From an uncultured Bacteroidales bacterium (GTDB taxonomy: Bacteria > Bacteroidota > Bacteroidia > Bacteroidales > F082), in NCBI GenBank assembly GCA_947304185.1, contig CAMZAM010000001.1, forward strand, positions 124,001-188,000: a stretch of DNA of 64,000 nucleotides, in the 5' to 3' direction. This document shows, piece after piece, positions 19,023 to 27,200 of the stretch. Each line of letters starts with the position of its first letter. Position 1 is the first letter of the stretch. The translations under genes were made by a program, and so were the position numbers. The notes beneath the pieces were generated by a model that was given only the letters and a program-made list of their open reading frames with translations, ran no database searches and had not been told where the DNA came from.

Positions 19023-19710
19023 CTGTAGGGGTTCCTGGGACGAAGTCCTTAAGATAGAACGGCTCGAAATAAGCCACATCGACGAAGTCTTTGGTGTCGA
19101 GTTTACGTTGCGCGATGACGTTCATGTACTTCGCTGAGCAGTAGAACTCTTTGATTACGGTGATTCTATCGTCGTTTTCGAAGAGTTCGGCGCATTTATC
19201 GGCACCGTCGCCGAAGAGATAGAGATGATGGTCTTTTTTCAAATCAGAGAATGAGTTCTCATCGATGATGATGGCTTCGGTGTCCTTTATTTTGTTGACG
19301 TTTTCGTCGAAGATGGCGGCGTAGACCTCCATGCGGCGGGCGTCGATGGCCGGAATCAGCAGGAGATTTCTCCGCTCGTTGCGCTCGGTCGAAATGACGT
19401 TTCTTCCACCATTTGCCATCGCATGCAATGTTTCAACAGCAATTAACGGTTTGGAAACAGCGTAGCAGATGCCTTTGGCGGTGCTCACGCCGATGCGGAG
19501 TCCAGTGTAAGAGCCTGGTCCCATGCTGACGGCGACAGCGTCGAGTTGAGAATAGGAGATGTCGGCTTTTTTCATCACTTTATCGATAAAAAGCGTAATC
19601 TTTTCGGAATGATTCTGGCCTTTGGGGTCTTCCTCGCAAGCCAAAACCTCGCCATTATGCACCAGAGCCACCGAACACGACGGTGTAGCAGTTTCCAAAC
19701 AAAGAATCAT
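19006..19710 (-). CDS. tsaB: tRNA threonylcarbamoyladenosine biosynthesis protein TsaB
   Basis: The 234-residue protein has the N-terminal MILCLETATPSCSVALV and the SMGPGSYTGLRIGVSTAKG block typical of TsaB, an ASKHA-fold paralogue of TsaD. With TsaC/D/E it makes t6A37 on ANN-decoding tRNAs. Residues of about 104-117 (NVISTERNERRNLL) are not part of the usual family sequence. They are encoded by a half-copy of the dispersed GTCATTTCGA repeat (19361-19399), inserted in frame just before the conserved PAIDARRMEVYAA. The 3' end overlaps the convergent macroglobulin gene by 17 bases. A -7 box lies at 19728-19735. Confidence 0.93.
   Translation of the reverse strand: MILCLETATPSCSVALVHNGEVLACEEDPKGQNHSEKITLFIDKVMKKADISYSQLDAVAVSMGPGSYTGLRIGVSTAKGICYAVSKPLIAVETLHAMANGGRNVISTERNERRNLLLIPAIDARRMEVYAAIFDENVNKIKDTEAIIIDENSFSDLKKDHHLYLFGDGADKCAELFENDDRITVIKEFYCSAKYMNVIAQRKLDTKDFVDVAYFEPFYLKDFVPGTPTVKGLH
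19361..19399 (-). repeat. Half-copy of the GTCATTTCGA repeat inside tsaB (copy 4)
   Basis: On the minus strand the segment runs from GTCATTTCGACCGAGCG to GGAGAAATCTCCT, the left arm of the dispersed element. It is read in frame within tsaB. The right arm is missing. Confidence 0.8.
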
Positions 19711-19727
19711 GTTTTTTTATTTTTCTG

Positions 19728-19735
19728 CAAAAATA
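19728..19735 (-). promoter_or_regulatory. -7 promoter box (TATTTTTG) of tsaB
   Basis: The minus strand reads TATTTTTG 18 bases before the tsaB ATG. No clear -33 element is seen. Upstream are tandem ttaaaag units (19743-19772). Confidence 0.5.
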
Positions 19736-19795
19736 CAAAATAGTTAAAAGTTAAAAGTTAAAAAGTTAAAAGATTTTTTATCTTCAAAGTAAAAA

Positions 19796-19877
19796 TTCGA
19801 CCTTTTGACACTATTTTGTGACGAAATTCAGCTATTTGTGACGAAATTCGGAAAAATTCGACCAAAAGATACTTTTT
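19796..19877 (-). repeat. 82-bp long-range inverted repeat, right copy
   Basis: This is the reverse complement of 11229-11310 with two mismatches by hand alignment. It lies upstream of tsaB and next to dispersed repeat copy 5, mirroring the arrangement at the left end. Confidence 0.9.
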
Positions 19878-19909
19878 TCTATTTTGGGAGAGGCCGGGGA
19901 TCTATCAAT

Positions 19910-19988
19910 GCGAGTGCATTCGCCTCTGGTGAATGCTTTCGCAAGCTCAGGTCTCCATTCCATTTCATTTCACTTCAGTCGAAATGAC
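19910..19988. repeat. Dispersed GTCATTTCGA-type element, copy 5 (left end missing)
   Basis: The right half matches copy 2, including ggtgaatgctttcgca and aagctcaggtctccatt, and ends in TCGAAATGAC at 19979-19988. The left GTCATTTCGA end is not present. Confidence 0.75.
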
Positions 19989-20006
19989 GTTTTTTTCATT
20001 TTTTCC

Positions 20007-20037
20007 TTTGATATTAAAATTTAAATATGTATTTTTG
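20007..20037 (+). promoter_or_regulatory. Promoter of the rfbC operon (TTTG-N19-TATTTTTG)
   Basis: TTTG at 20007-20010 and TATTTTTG at 20030-20037 are separated by 19 bases, a very good match to the Bacteroidota sigma-ABfr consensus. The rfbC start at 20063 follows 25 bases downstream. It probably drives the long nucleotide-sugar gene run. Confidence 0.75.
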
Positions 20038-20062
20038 CAGGTTATTTGTACATTTTTGAGAG

Positions 20063-20623
20063 ATGAAAATCATTAAAACGGGTATCGAAGGAGTGGTAAT
20101 AATTGAACCGAAGGTGTTCGGTGACGAGAGAGGATATTTCTTTGAGTCGTTCTCGCAGAGAGAGTTAGAGAGACTTGGGATTAACACCGTTTTTGTTCAG
20201 GACAACGAGTCGAAGTCGTGTTTCGGCGTGCTGAGAGGACTGCATTTTCAGGCGCCTCCGTTCGCCCAGGCCAAGCTCGTGCGTTGTGTCAGAGGCAAGG
20301 TCCTCGATGTGGCTGTTGACATCCGCAAAGGCTCGCCGACATACGGACAGCACGTGGCTTGTGAGCTGTCGGAAGACAACCACAGAATGTTCTTCATCCC
20401 GCGCGGATTCGCCCACGGTTTCTCGGTGTTGAGCGAGACTGCCATCTTCCAGTACAAATGCGACAACTACTACGCTCCGCAGAGCGAAGGAGCATTACAA
20501 TGGGATGATAAGGATTTGAATATCAACTGGTTGATATCGGAAAAGCAGGTGATTCTGTCGGAAAAAGACAAGCATCACACTCTGTTTAAAGATTTCGATT
20601 CGCCATTTGTTTTTGAGAAATAA
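20063..20623 (+). CDS. rfbC: dTDP-4-dehydrorhamnose 3,5-epimerase
   Basis: The 186-residue protein is of RmlC type. The catalytic block LRGLHFQ contains His61, and Tyr131 in IFQYKCDNYY is the likely acid. The FFESFSQREL and FIPRGFAHGF motifs are also present. It epimerises dTDP-4-keto-6-deoxyglucose at C3 and C5 in the dTDP-L-rhamnose pathway. It is the first gene of a plus-strand run, with rfbD 3 bases downstream. The partner rfbA (glucose-1-phosphate thymidylyltransferase) is not in the window and must lie elsewhere if the pathway is complete. Confidence 0.95.
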   Translation: MKIIKTGIEGVVIIEPKVFGDERGYFFESFSQRELERLGINTVFVQDNESKSCFGVLRGLHFQAPPFAQAKLVRCVRGKVLDVAVDIRKGSPTYGQHVACELSEDNHRMFFIPRGFAHGFSVLSETAIFQYKCDNYYAPQSEGALQWDDKDLNINWLISEKQVILSEKDKHHTLFKDFDSPFVFEK

Positions 20624-20626
20624 GAG

Positions 20627-21496
20627 ATGAATATATTAGTCACAGGCGCCAACGGTCAGCTCGGCAACGAGATGCGGATAGTTTCGAAGAACTCATCCGA
20701 CCGCTACATCTTCACCGATGTGGAGGACCTCGACATTCTCGACAAAAAAGCTGTGATGGACTGTGTGAAACGCGAGAAAATCGATGTTATTGTCAACTGC
20801 GCGGCGTATACCAACGTCGACAAAGCTGAAGACGAGCCTGTGTTTGCCGAAAAACTCAACGCAACGGCAGTTGAATATCTCGCTGAGGCGTGTAAAGACA
20901 ACGACGCCATGCTCATCCACATCTCGACGGATTATGTCTTTGGCGGCAATGAGGGCAACACTCCCAGAACGGAGACGGAGCCTGCGAATCCGACGGGAGC
21001 ATACGGTAGAAGCAAGCTGCATGGTGAGCAAGCCATCGAGAAAGTGGGATGCAGACATATCATCATCCGCACTGCCTGGCTTTACAGCGAGTTTGGAAAC
21101 AACTTCGTGAAGACGATGCGCAAGCTGACAGCAGAACGTGACAGTCTGAAAGTGGTTTTCGACCAAGTGGGAACCCCGACGTACGCTCTCGACCTTGCTA
21201 ATGTGATAGCTGTTTTTATCGAAAAATTAAAAAATGCCAACGGCCAATGGCCAACAGCTAATAGCCTTTACAACTTTAGTAATGAAGGAGTTACGAGCTG
21301 GTACGACTTCGCCAAGGAGATATGCGAGCTGAGCGGTAACAAGTGCGACATTCAGCCGTGTCATAGCGACGAATTCCCGAGCAAAGTCAAGCGTCCGAGC
21401 TATTCAGTGCTCGACAAGACGAAAATTAAGAAAGAATTGAATATAACGATTCCATATTGGAAAGACTCATTAAAAATCTGCGTTAATAGAATATGA
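20627..21496 (+). CDS. rfbD: dTDP-4-dehydrorhamnose reductase
   Basis: The 289-residue SDR-family protein has an N-terminal GANGQLGNEM cofactor motif and YGRSKLHGE, with Tyr and Lys of the YxxxK catalytic pair. It performs the last, NAD(P)H-dependent step of dTDP-L-rhamnose synthesis. Residues of about 203-213 (NANGQWPTANS) form an unusual insert encoded by a short tandem gccaa(c/t)gg-type repeat at 21236-21266, directly before the conserved YNFSNEGVTSWYDFA. It overlaps rfbB by 4 bases. Confidence 0.95.
   Translation: MNILVTGANGQLGNEMRIVSKNSSDRYIFTDVEDLDILDKKAVMDCVKREKIDVIVNCAAYTNVDKAEDEPVFAEKLNATAVEYLAEACKDNDAMLIHISTDYVFGGNEGNTPRTETEPANPTGAYGRSKLHGEQAIEKVGCRHIIIRTAWLYSEFGNNFVKTMRKLTAERDSLKVVFDQVGTPTYALDLANVIAVFIEKLKNANGQWPTANSLYNFSNEGVTSWYDFAKEICELSGNKCDIQPCHSDEFPSKVKRPSYSVLDKTKIKKELNITIPYWKDSLKICVNRI
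21236..21266 (+). repeat. Short tandem GCCAACGGCCAATGGCC-type repeat inside rfbD
   Basis: The sequence gccaacggccaatggccaac, followed by agctaatagcc, consists of degenerate GCCAAYGG/GCTAATAGCC units. It is read in frame in rfbD, in a loop where homologues are shorter. Confidence 0.6.
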
Positions 21497-22548
21497 AAAA
21501 CATCATCATCACCGGCGGAGCAGGATTCATTGGAAGTCACGTTGTGCGGCTTTTTGTGAACAAATATCCTGATTATCATATCGTTAACGTCGATAAGCTA
21601 ACATATGCGGGCAACCTCGCAAACCTCAAAGACATCGAGAACAAGCCGAACTACACATTCGAGAAGGCTGATATCTGTGACTTTGAGACCATTATGGACA
21701 TCTTCAAGAAATATAACATCGACGGGGTGATTCATCTCGCGGCCGAGAGTCATGTGGATCGGTCTATCAAGGACCCGTTTACTTTCGCCAAGACCAACGT
21801 CATAGGAACTCTGTCGTTGCTGCAGGCCGCGAAGTTATCGTGGAACGGCGATTGGGAAGGCAAGCGTTTTTATCATATCTCAACCGATGAGGTGTATGGC
21901 GCGCTGGAGTTTGACGGCACCCTTTTCACTGAAGAGACTCGCTACAACCCACACAGTCCATATTCAGCGTCAAAGGCGAGTTCTGACCATTTCGTGAGAG
22001 CATTTCATGACACCTATGGCATGCCTACGATAGTGACGAACTGTTCGAACAACTACGGACCGTACCAGTTCCCAGAAAAGCTTATCCCGTTGTTTATCAA
22101 TAATATACGACACAAAAAACCACTTCCGGTTTACGGCAAAGGAGAGAACGTCCGCGACTGGTTGTACGTTGAAGACCATGCCCGAGCCATCGACCTCATT
22201 TTCCATAAAGGAAAAATAGCCGAGACGTATAACATCGGAGGTTTCAACGAATGGAAAAACATCGACCTGATTAAGGTCATAATAAACACCGTCGACAGGC
22301 TTTTAGGCAGAAAAGAAGGTGAAGATTTGAATCTTATCACCTTTGTCACTGACAGAGCGGGTCACGACATGCGATATGCCATCGACTCGACTAAATTACA
22401 CGAAGAATTAGGCTGGGAGCCATCGTTACAATTCGAAGAAGGTATTGAAAAGACCGTGAAATGGTATTTGGAGAATCAAGCGTGGATGGATAACGTGACG
22501 AGCGGCGATTATCAGAAATATTACGAAGAGATGTATGATAAAAGGTAA
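21493..22548 (+). CDS. rfbB: dTDP-glucose 4,6-dehydratase
   Basis: The 351-residue extended SDR has TGGAGFIGSH at the N-terminus, the STDEVYG block with the catalytic Thr-Asp-Glu, and YSASKASSDH providing Tyr and Lys. It converts dTDP-glucose to dTDP-4-keto-6-deoxyglucose, upstream of RfbC and RfbD in the pathway. The start overlaps the end of rfbD by 4 bases (ATGA), so the three rfb genes are one translationally coupled unit in the order C-D-B. Confidence 0.96.
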   Translation: MKNIIITGGAGFIGSHVVRLFVNKYPDYHIVNVDKLTYAGNLANLKDIENKPNYTFEKADICDFETIMDIFKKYNIDGVIHLAAESHVDRSIKDPFTFAKTNVIGTLSLLQAAKLSWNGDWEGKRFYHISTDEVYGALEFDGTLFTEETRYNPHSPYSASKASSDHFVRAFHDTYGMPTIVTNCSNNYGPYQFPEKLIPLFINNIRHKKPLPVYGKGENVRDWLYVEDHARAIDLIFHKGKIAETYNIGGFNEWKNIDLIKVIINTVDRLLGRKEGEDLNLITFVTDRAGHDMRYAIDSTKLHEELGWEPSLQFEEGIEKTVKWYLENQAWMDNVTSGDYQKYYEEMYDKR

Positions 22549-22664
22549 ATTATCACATATAGTAAAATCGAAGTGCAGGTATGCACAGGTAGTCACCCCT
22601 TGGCCGTGATTCTAGGGTTTTTATACGCATGAGAGTAATTATTGAACCCTAAAATTTTAAGAAA
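22549..22664 (+). other. Leader region with a nagB-start remnant
   Basis: The 116-bp gap between rfbB and the DUF4954 gene contains a small hairpin (gtgcaggtatgcac, about 22573-22586) and an inverted pair tagggtt / aaccctaa. Within the loop, at 22629-22652, is an ATG frame coding MRVIIEP then stop. Its first 20 bases match the first 20 of nagB at 24892 in 19 positions. This looks like a leftover of a nagB 5' end. Confidence 0.55.
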
Positions 22665-24872
22665 ATGGAAAAAGTAACATTATTACCATATGAAAGTATT
22701 TACGAGAATTTCGTCGACAAGAAATATCTTAAGGACGGTCTCGATGAATACCATTTCAGAAACCAGCAGGTTAAGAAACCGGAAAACGGCTGGCGTCACT
22801 TGCGTTCCGACGAGATAGAGCGTCTGGTGAAGAACAGCAACACTGCCACCAGTTGGGACGACATCCTAGTCACCGACGAATTCGACACCAATCTGGTTAA
22901 AAACAACCGTTTTTATGGTTTAGTGCGGATAGGAACCATAAAAAACGTGATGCTTCAATATCATGACTTGAAGATGACGTGCGGTATCACCGACAGCACC
23001 ATCATCTCGTGTGATATTGGCGACTATGTGGCTATCCACGACGTGCATTACATTGCAAATTACATCATCGGCGACCGTTGTATACTCTTTAACATACATG
23101 AGATTTCGTGCACCGACCACTCGAAGTTTGGTAACGGCATCTTGAAAGACGGCGAGCCTGAGGATGTGCGAGTGTGGCTCGAGGTGATGAACGAAGCCGG
23201 TGGACGTAAGATATTGCCTTTCGACGGCATGATCACCGCCGACGCTTATCTATGGGCGAAATACACTGATATCCAGAAGCTTCAGGACCGTCTGTTTGAG
23301 ATCACACAGAAGTCGCACGACAGCCATAGAGGCTATTACGGCACTATCGGCGAAGGATGCGTCATCAAGAACTCTTGGATTATCAAAGACGCTAAGATCG
23401 GTCCGTGTTGTTACATCAAAGGTGCTAACAAGCTGAAAAACATCACCATCAACTCATCGGAGGAAGAGCCGTCGCAGATTGGCGAAGGCGTGATCCTCGT
23501 CAACGGCATCGTGGGCTACGGCTGCCGTATCTTCTACTCGGTGGTGGCAGCAAGGTTTGTCATCGGCGACAACTGTAACCTGAAATACGGAGCACGTGTC
23601 ATTTATTCAGTGTTAGGCGACAACTCCACCATCTCGTGCTGCGAGGTGTTGAACAACCTGATATTCCCTGCACACGAACAGCATCACAACAACTCGTTCC
23701 TCATCGCAGCTTGCGTTATGGGACAGAGCAACATGGCCGCTGGTGCTACACTCGGATCTAACCATAACAGCCGTGCAACAGACGGTGAGATCGTGGCGAA
23801 ACGCGGCTTCTGGCCGGGACTTTGTTCCAGTGTCAAACACTCGTCGAAGTTCGCGTCGTTCACGCTCCTCTCGAAGGCCGATTATCCTAACGAGATGAAC
23901 ATCCGTCTGCCGTTTGCGCTGGTCAACAACAACGTTTCCAAAGACCAGCTCGAGGTGATGCCGGCATACTGGTGGATGTACAACATGTACGCCATCGCAC
24001 GTAACACCTCGAAATATCAGAAACGCGACAAGCGTAAACGCCGCATTCAAAACATTGAGTTTGAGACGTTTGCGCCCGATACCATGGAAGAAGTCATCGC
24101 AGGACGCAAGCTCCTCGAGGTGTGGACGGCCAAGGCTTATCTGCGCTCTAAGGGCGAGTCGACCGATAGAGAATATTACGACTTGCGTGACCTTGGACAT
24201 AAGCTCCTCAACGGTGACAAGAACGTGGTGAAAGGGCTGGAAGTCCTCGGTGAAGATATGGAGAAGTCACATCGCAAGGTAGTGATACTCAAGCCATACG
24301 AGGCATATCATGCCTACGAAGATATGATAATCTATTATTCGGTGAAGAACCTCGTTGCTTACATGGAGATTCATCCGAAGGAGACGTTTGAACAGATGTG
24401 CAAGCACCTCACCAACGTCCGTCAGCGTGAATGGATCAACCTCGGTGGTCAGCTTGTGACTGAAGACGACCTTGAGAAGCTCATCGACGATATCTGCAAC
24501 GGCACTCTCGACAGTTGGGAAGACATCCACAACCGTTACAACGAGCTGTGGACTAAGTATCAGACCGACAAGCTGTTACACTGCTATCAGGCTTTGAGAT
24601 TCATCTACGATAAGTGTCCTTCTTTGACAAAAGAGATATTCAACGACGCGTTGAACAGAGGTGAGAAAGTGCTTCAGTACGTATGCGATCAGGTTTATAT
24701 CTCGAGAAAGAAAGACTACGAAAACGTCATCCGTAACTCGACATTCCGCAACGAGGCTGAGCGTGACGCGGTGAACGGCAAATTAGAAGACAACAGCTTC
24801 GTCAAGCAGATTAAAAAAGAGACGGCAGAGGCTATGCAATACATTGCCGATGCAAGAAAATTGATTAAATAA
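22665..24872 (+). CDS. DUF4954 family protein with a left-handed beta-helix region
   Basis: The 735-residue cytoplasmic-looking protein opens with [20 protein letters not shown] and belongs to the DUF4954 family known mainly from Bacteroidota and spirochaetes. About residues 225-385 carry hexapeptide-like repeats ([40 protein letters not shown]), the fold used by many sugar acyl- and nucleotidyltransferases. The C-terminal third is helical. No catalytic motif is obvious to me. It is 19 bases upstream of nagB, and the pairing suggests a role in amino-sugar or UDP-GlcNAc metabolism; this is inference. The biochemical function is unknown. Confidence 0.85.
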   Translation: MEKVTLLPYESIYENFVDKKYLKDGLDEYHFRNQQVKKPENGWRHLRSDEIERLVKNSNTATSWDDILVTDEFDTNLVKNNRFYGLVRIGTIKNVMLQYHDLKMTCGITDSTIISCDIGDYVAIHDVHYIANYIIGDRCILFNIHEISCTDHSKFGNGILKDGEPEDVRVWLEVMNEAGGRKILPFDGMITADAYLWAKYTDIQKLQDRLFEITQKSHDSHRGYYGTIGEGCVIKNSWIIKDAKIGPCCYIKGANKLKNITINSSEEEPSQIGEGVILVNGIVGYGCRIFYSVVAARFVIGDNCNLKYGARVIYSVLGDNSTISCCEVLNNLIFPAHEQHHNNSFLIAACVMGQSNMAAGATLGSNHNSRATDGEIVAKRGFWPGLCSSVKHSSKFASFTLLSKADYPNEMNIRLPFALVNNNVSKDQLEVMPAYWWMYNMYAIARNTSKYQKRDKRKRRIQNIEFETFAPDTMEEVIAGRKLLEVWTAKAYLRSKGESTDREYYDLRDLGHKLLNGDKNVVKGLEVLGEDMEKSHRKVVILKPYEAYHAYEDMIIYYSVKNLVAYMEIHPKETFEQMCKHLTNVRQREWINLGGQLVTEDDLEKLIDDICNGTLDSWEDIHNRYNELWTKYQTDKLLHCYQALRFIYDKCPSLTKEIFNDALNRGEKVLQYVCDQVYISRKKDYENVIRNSTFRNEAERDAVNGKLEDNSFVKQIKKETAEAMQYIADARKLIK

Positions 24873-24891
24873 ACTTATAAACTATAAAACT

Positions 24892-25683
24892 ATGAGAGTA
24901 ATAATTGAACCTAATTACGACAAGATGTCACAGTGGGCGGCAAATCATATCGTCCGCAGAATCAACGAATTCAAGCCAACGGCAAAAAAGCCTTTCATCT
25001 TAGGCTTGCCAACAGGCTCAACGCCTATCGGCACTTACAAAGCCCTTATCAAGGCTTACAAGGCCGGCAAGGTGTCGTTTAAGAACGTGGTGACATTCAA
25101 TATGGACGAATATGTAAATATTCCTGAAAACCACCCGGAGAGCTACCACTCATTCATGTGGAACAACTTCTTCAAACATATCGACATTAAGAAAGAAAAT
25201 GTCAATATCCTCAACGGAAACGCTAAAGATCTTGAGAAAGAATGTGCAGACTATGAAGCCAAGATCAAGAAATACGGCGGCATCCATCTGTTTATGGGCG
25301 GCATCGGTCCTGATGGCCACATCGCCTTCAACGAACCTGGCTCATCGCTGACATCACGCACAAGAGTGAAGTCGCTGACGACAGATACCATCATTGCCAA
25401 CTCACGTTTCTTTGAGAACGACATCAACAAGGTGCCGAAGACTGCTTTGACAGTCGGTGTCGGTACTGTGATGGACAGCGACGAGGTGATGATTCTCGCC
25501 AACGGTCACAACAAAGCCCGTGCCTTGGCAGCAGCCATCGAGGGTGGAGTTTGCCATCTCTGCACTGTGAGCGCGTTGCAGATGCATCCGAAAGGCATCA
25601 TCGTGTGCGACGACGCTGCAACAGAAGAGCTGAAAGTCGGTACGGTGAACTATTTCAAAGACATTGAAAAAGCCAACTTATAA
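24892..25683 (+). CDS. nagB: Glucosamine-6-phosphate deaminase
   Basis: The 263-residue protein has [15 protein letters not shown] for phosphate binding and the catalytic residues Asp72 (FNMDEYV), Asp141, His143 ([12 protein letters not shown]) and Glu148 at the same numbers as in the E. coli enzyme. It interconverts glucosamine-6-phosphate and fructose-6-phosphate plus ammonia, linking amino-sugar metabolism to glycolysis. It is flanked by the DUF4954 gene and, with a one-base overlap (TAATG), by an N-acetyltransferase gene. It therefore sits within the nucleotide-sugar run rather than beside nagA. Confidence 0.96.
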   Translation: MRVIIEPNYDKMSQWAANHIVRRINEFKPTAKKPFILGLPTGSTPIGTYKALIKAYKAGKVSFKNVVTFNMDEYVNIPENHPESYHSFMWNNFFKHIDIKKENVNILNGNAKDLEKECADYEAKIKKYGGIHLFMGGIGPDGHIAFNEPGSSLTSRTRVKSLTTDTIIANSRFFENDINKVPKTALTVGVGTVMDSDEVMILANGHNKARALAAAIEGGVCHLCTVSALQMHPKGIIVCDDAATEELKVGTVNYFKDIEKANL

Positions 25684-26234
25684 TGTTTTTTAAACACGAA
25701 TCGAGTTATATAGATGAAGGTGCCGTCGTGGGCGACGGCACCAAAATCTGGCATTTCTGTCATATCCAGAAAGGTGCGGTGATAGGAAAAGACTGCTCGC
25801 TGGGACAGAATGTCAACATAGGAAACAATGTGAAGATTGGAAACGGCGTCAGGATACAGAATAACGTGTCGGTGTATGAGGGAGTGGAGATAGAAGACAA
25901 TGTTTTCTGCGGTCCGAGCTGCGTATTTACTAACGTCGTGACACCACGCGCGCACTTTCCGGCGCACGGCGTTTATGCGAAGACATTAATAAAAGAAGGT
26001 GCGTCACTGGGTGCCAACAGCACGGTGGTATGCGGACATACCGTCGGAAAGTGCGCGCTGATAGCTGCCGGAGCAGTAGTGACTAAGGATGTGAAGGACT
26101 ACGCCCTGATGGCAGGAGTGCCGGCACGACAGATAGGATGGGTTTGTGAGTGTGGAAAAAAACTGAATAAAGATTTGAAATGTGAGTGTGGAAGAAAATA
26201 TAGGTTAGATAAAGATATTTTAACAAAAATATGA
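25683..26234 (+). CDS. WbpD-like UDP-sugar N-acetyltransferase (hexapeptide repeat)
   Basis: The 183-residue protein is built largely of hexapeptide repeats ([20 protein letters not shown] and onwards), with [17 protein letters not shown] typical of UDP-2-acetamido-3-amino-2,3-dideoxyglucuronate N-acetyltransferases (WbpD/WlbB). A C-terminal cysteine-containing tail ([19 protein letters not shown]) could bind zinc. The start overlaps the nagB stop by one base. The next gene encodes the matching WbpB/WlbA-like dehydrogenase, so the pair probably acts on a 2,3-diamino-glucuronate sugar. The aminotransferase (WbpE) and UDP-GlcNAc 6-dehydrogenase (WbpA) are not in the window. Confidence 0.85.
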   Translation: MFFKHESSYIDEGAVVGDGTKIWHFCHIQKGAVIGKDCSLGQNVNIGNNVKIGNGVRIQNNVSVYEGVEIEDNVFCGPSCVFTNVVTPRAHFPAHGVYAKTLIKEGASLGANSTVVCGHTVGKCALIAAGAVVTKDVKDYALMAGVPARQIGWVCECGKKLNKDLKCECGRKYRLDKDILTKI

Positions 26235-27199
26235 AAAATTTTGCGATTATCGGAGTTGGAGGTTATATCGCGCCAAGGCATCTGAAGGCGATAAAAGACA
26301 CGGGAAACAACATGGTTTCGGCCTACGACAAGAGCGATTCGGTAGGCATCATGGACAGCTATTTCCCAAATGCGGCTTTTTTCACTGAACAGGAGCTTTT
26401 CGATAGACACAACACACGTCTCATCGAACGTGGCACGAATATCGACTATGTCACCGTTTGCACGCCGAACTATCTGCATGACGCTCATACCAGATATGGC
26501 TTGCGACTCGGTGCCGACGTCATCTGCGAGAAGCCGGTGGTGCTGAATCCATGGAACATCGACGCACTCGAAAAGGTGGAGCAAAGCACTGGACATAAAG
26601 CGTTTACTATACTTCAGTTGCGCCTCCATGATTCGATAGTGGCATTGAAAAAGAAGATCGATGAAGGTCCGAAAGACAAGATATACGACGTCGATCTGAC
26701 ATATATCACCGCAAGGGGCAACTGGTATTATACCTCCTGGAAAGGCAACGAGAATAAGAGTGGAGGCATCGCCACCAACATCGGAATACATTTCTACGAC
26801 ATGCTTTCGTGGATATTCGGTCCGGTGACGAAAAACGTGGTACACATCTCGACTCATGACCGCGTTGCTGGATATCTCGAGATGCCGAAAGCCAGAGTGC
26901 GTTACTTTTTGAGTATCAACGCTGATACGCTTCCAGCCAATGCCATTCAAGGAGAGAAAAAGACCTACAGGACCATCATGATTGACGGCTCAGAGTTTGA
27001 GTTCAGCGCCGGTTTCACCGAGCTGCATACCAAGAGTTACGAGAAGATTCTTGCAGGCGAAGGCTTCAGGATTTCCGAGGCCAGAAACTGCATCGAGATA
27101 GTGTACGAGATTAGAAACGCCAAGCCGATAGGACTGGTGGGCGACTACCATCCACTGGCGAAATTAGCATTAAGCGAGCATCCTTTTGGATGGAGATGA
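26231..27199 (+). CDS. Gfo/Idh/MocA oxidoreductase, WbpB/WlbA-like
   Basis: The 322-residue protein has an N-terminal Rossmann motif ([18 protein letters not shown]) and the [10 protein letters not shown] block, containing the EKP motif of the Gfo/Idh/MocA family. [20 protein letters not shown], followed by [10 protein letters not shown], is characteristic of UDP-N-acetyl-2-amino-2-deoxyglucuronate 3-dehydrogenases. It probably oxidises C3 of UDP-GlcNAc-uronate ahead of transamination and acetylation by the WbpD-like neighbour, which it overlaps by 4 bases. galE follows at once. Confidence 0.87.
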   Translation: MKNFAIIGVGGYIAPRHLKAIKDTGNNMVSAYDKSDSVGIMDSYFPNAAFFTEQELFDRHNTRLIERGTNIDYVTVCTPNYLHDAHTRYGLRLGADVICEKPVVLNPWNIDALEKVEQSTGHKAFTILQLRLHDSIVALKKKIDEGPKDKIYDVDLTYITARGNWYYTSWKGNENKSGGIATNIGIHFYDMLSWIFGPVTKNVVHISTHDRVAGYLEMPKARVRYFLSINADTLPANAIQGEKKTYRTIMIDGSEFEFSAGFTELHTKSYEKILAGEGFRISEARNCIEIVYEIRNAKPIGLVGDYHPLAKLALSEHPFGWR

Positions 27200-27200
27200 T

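Larger units (their letters stand above)
19741..20000. other. Repeat-filled intergenic region between tsaB and rfbC
   Basis: The 352-bp gap between the divergent tsaB and rfbC genes holds, in order: short tandem ttaaaag repeats (19743-19772), the right copy of the 82-bp inverted repeat (19796-19877), a truncated dispersed repeat (19910-19988), and then the rfbC promoter (20007-20037). I see no gene in it. Confidence 0.8.
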
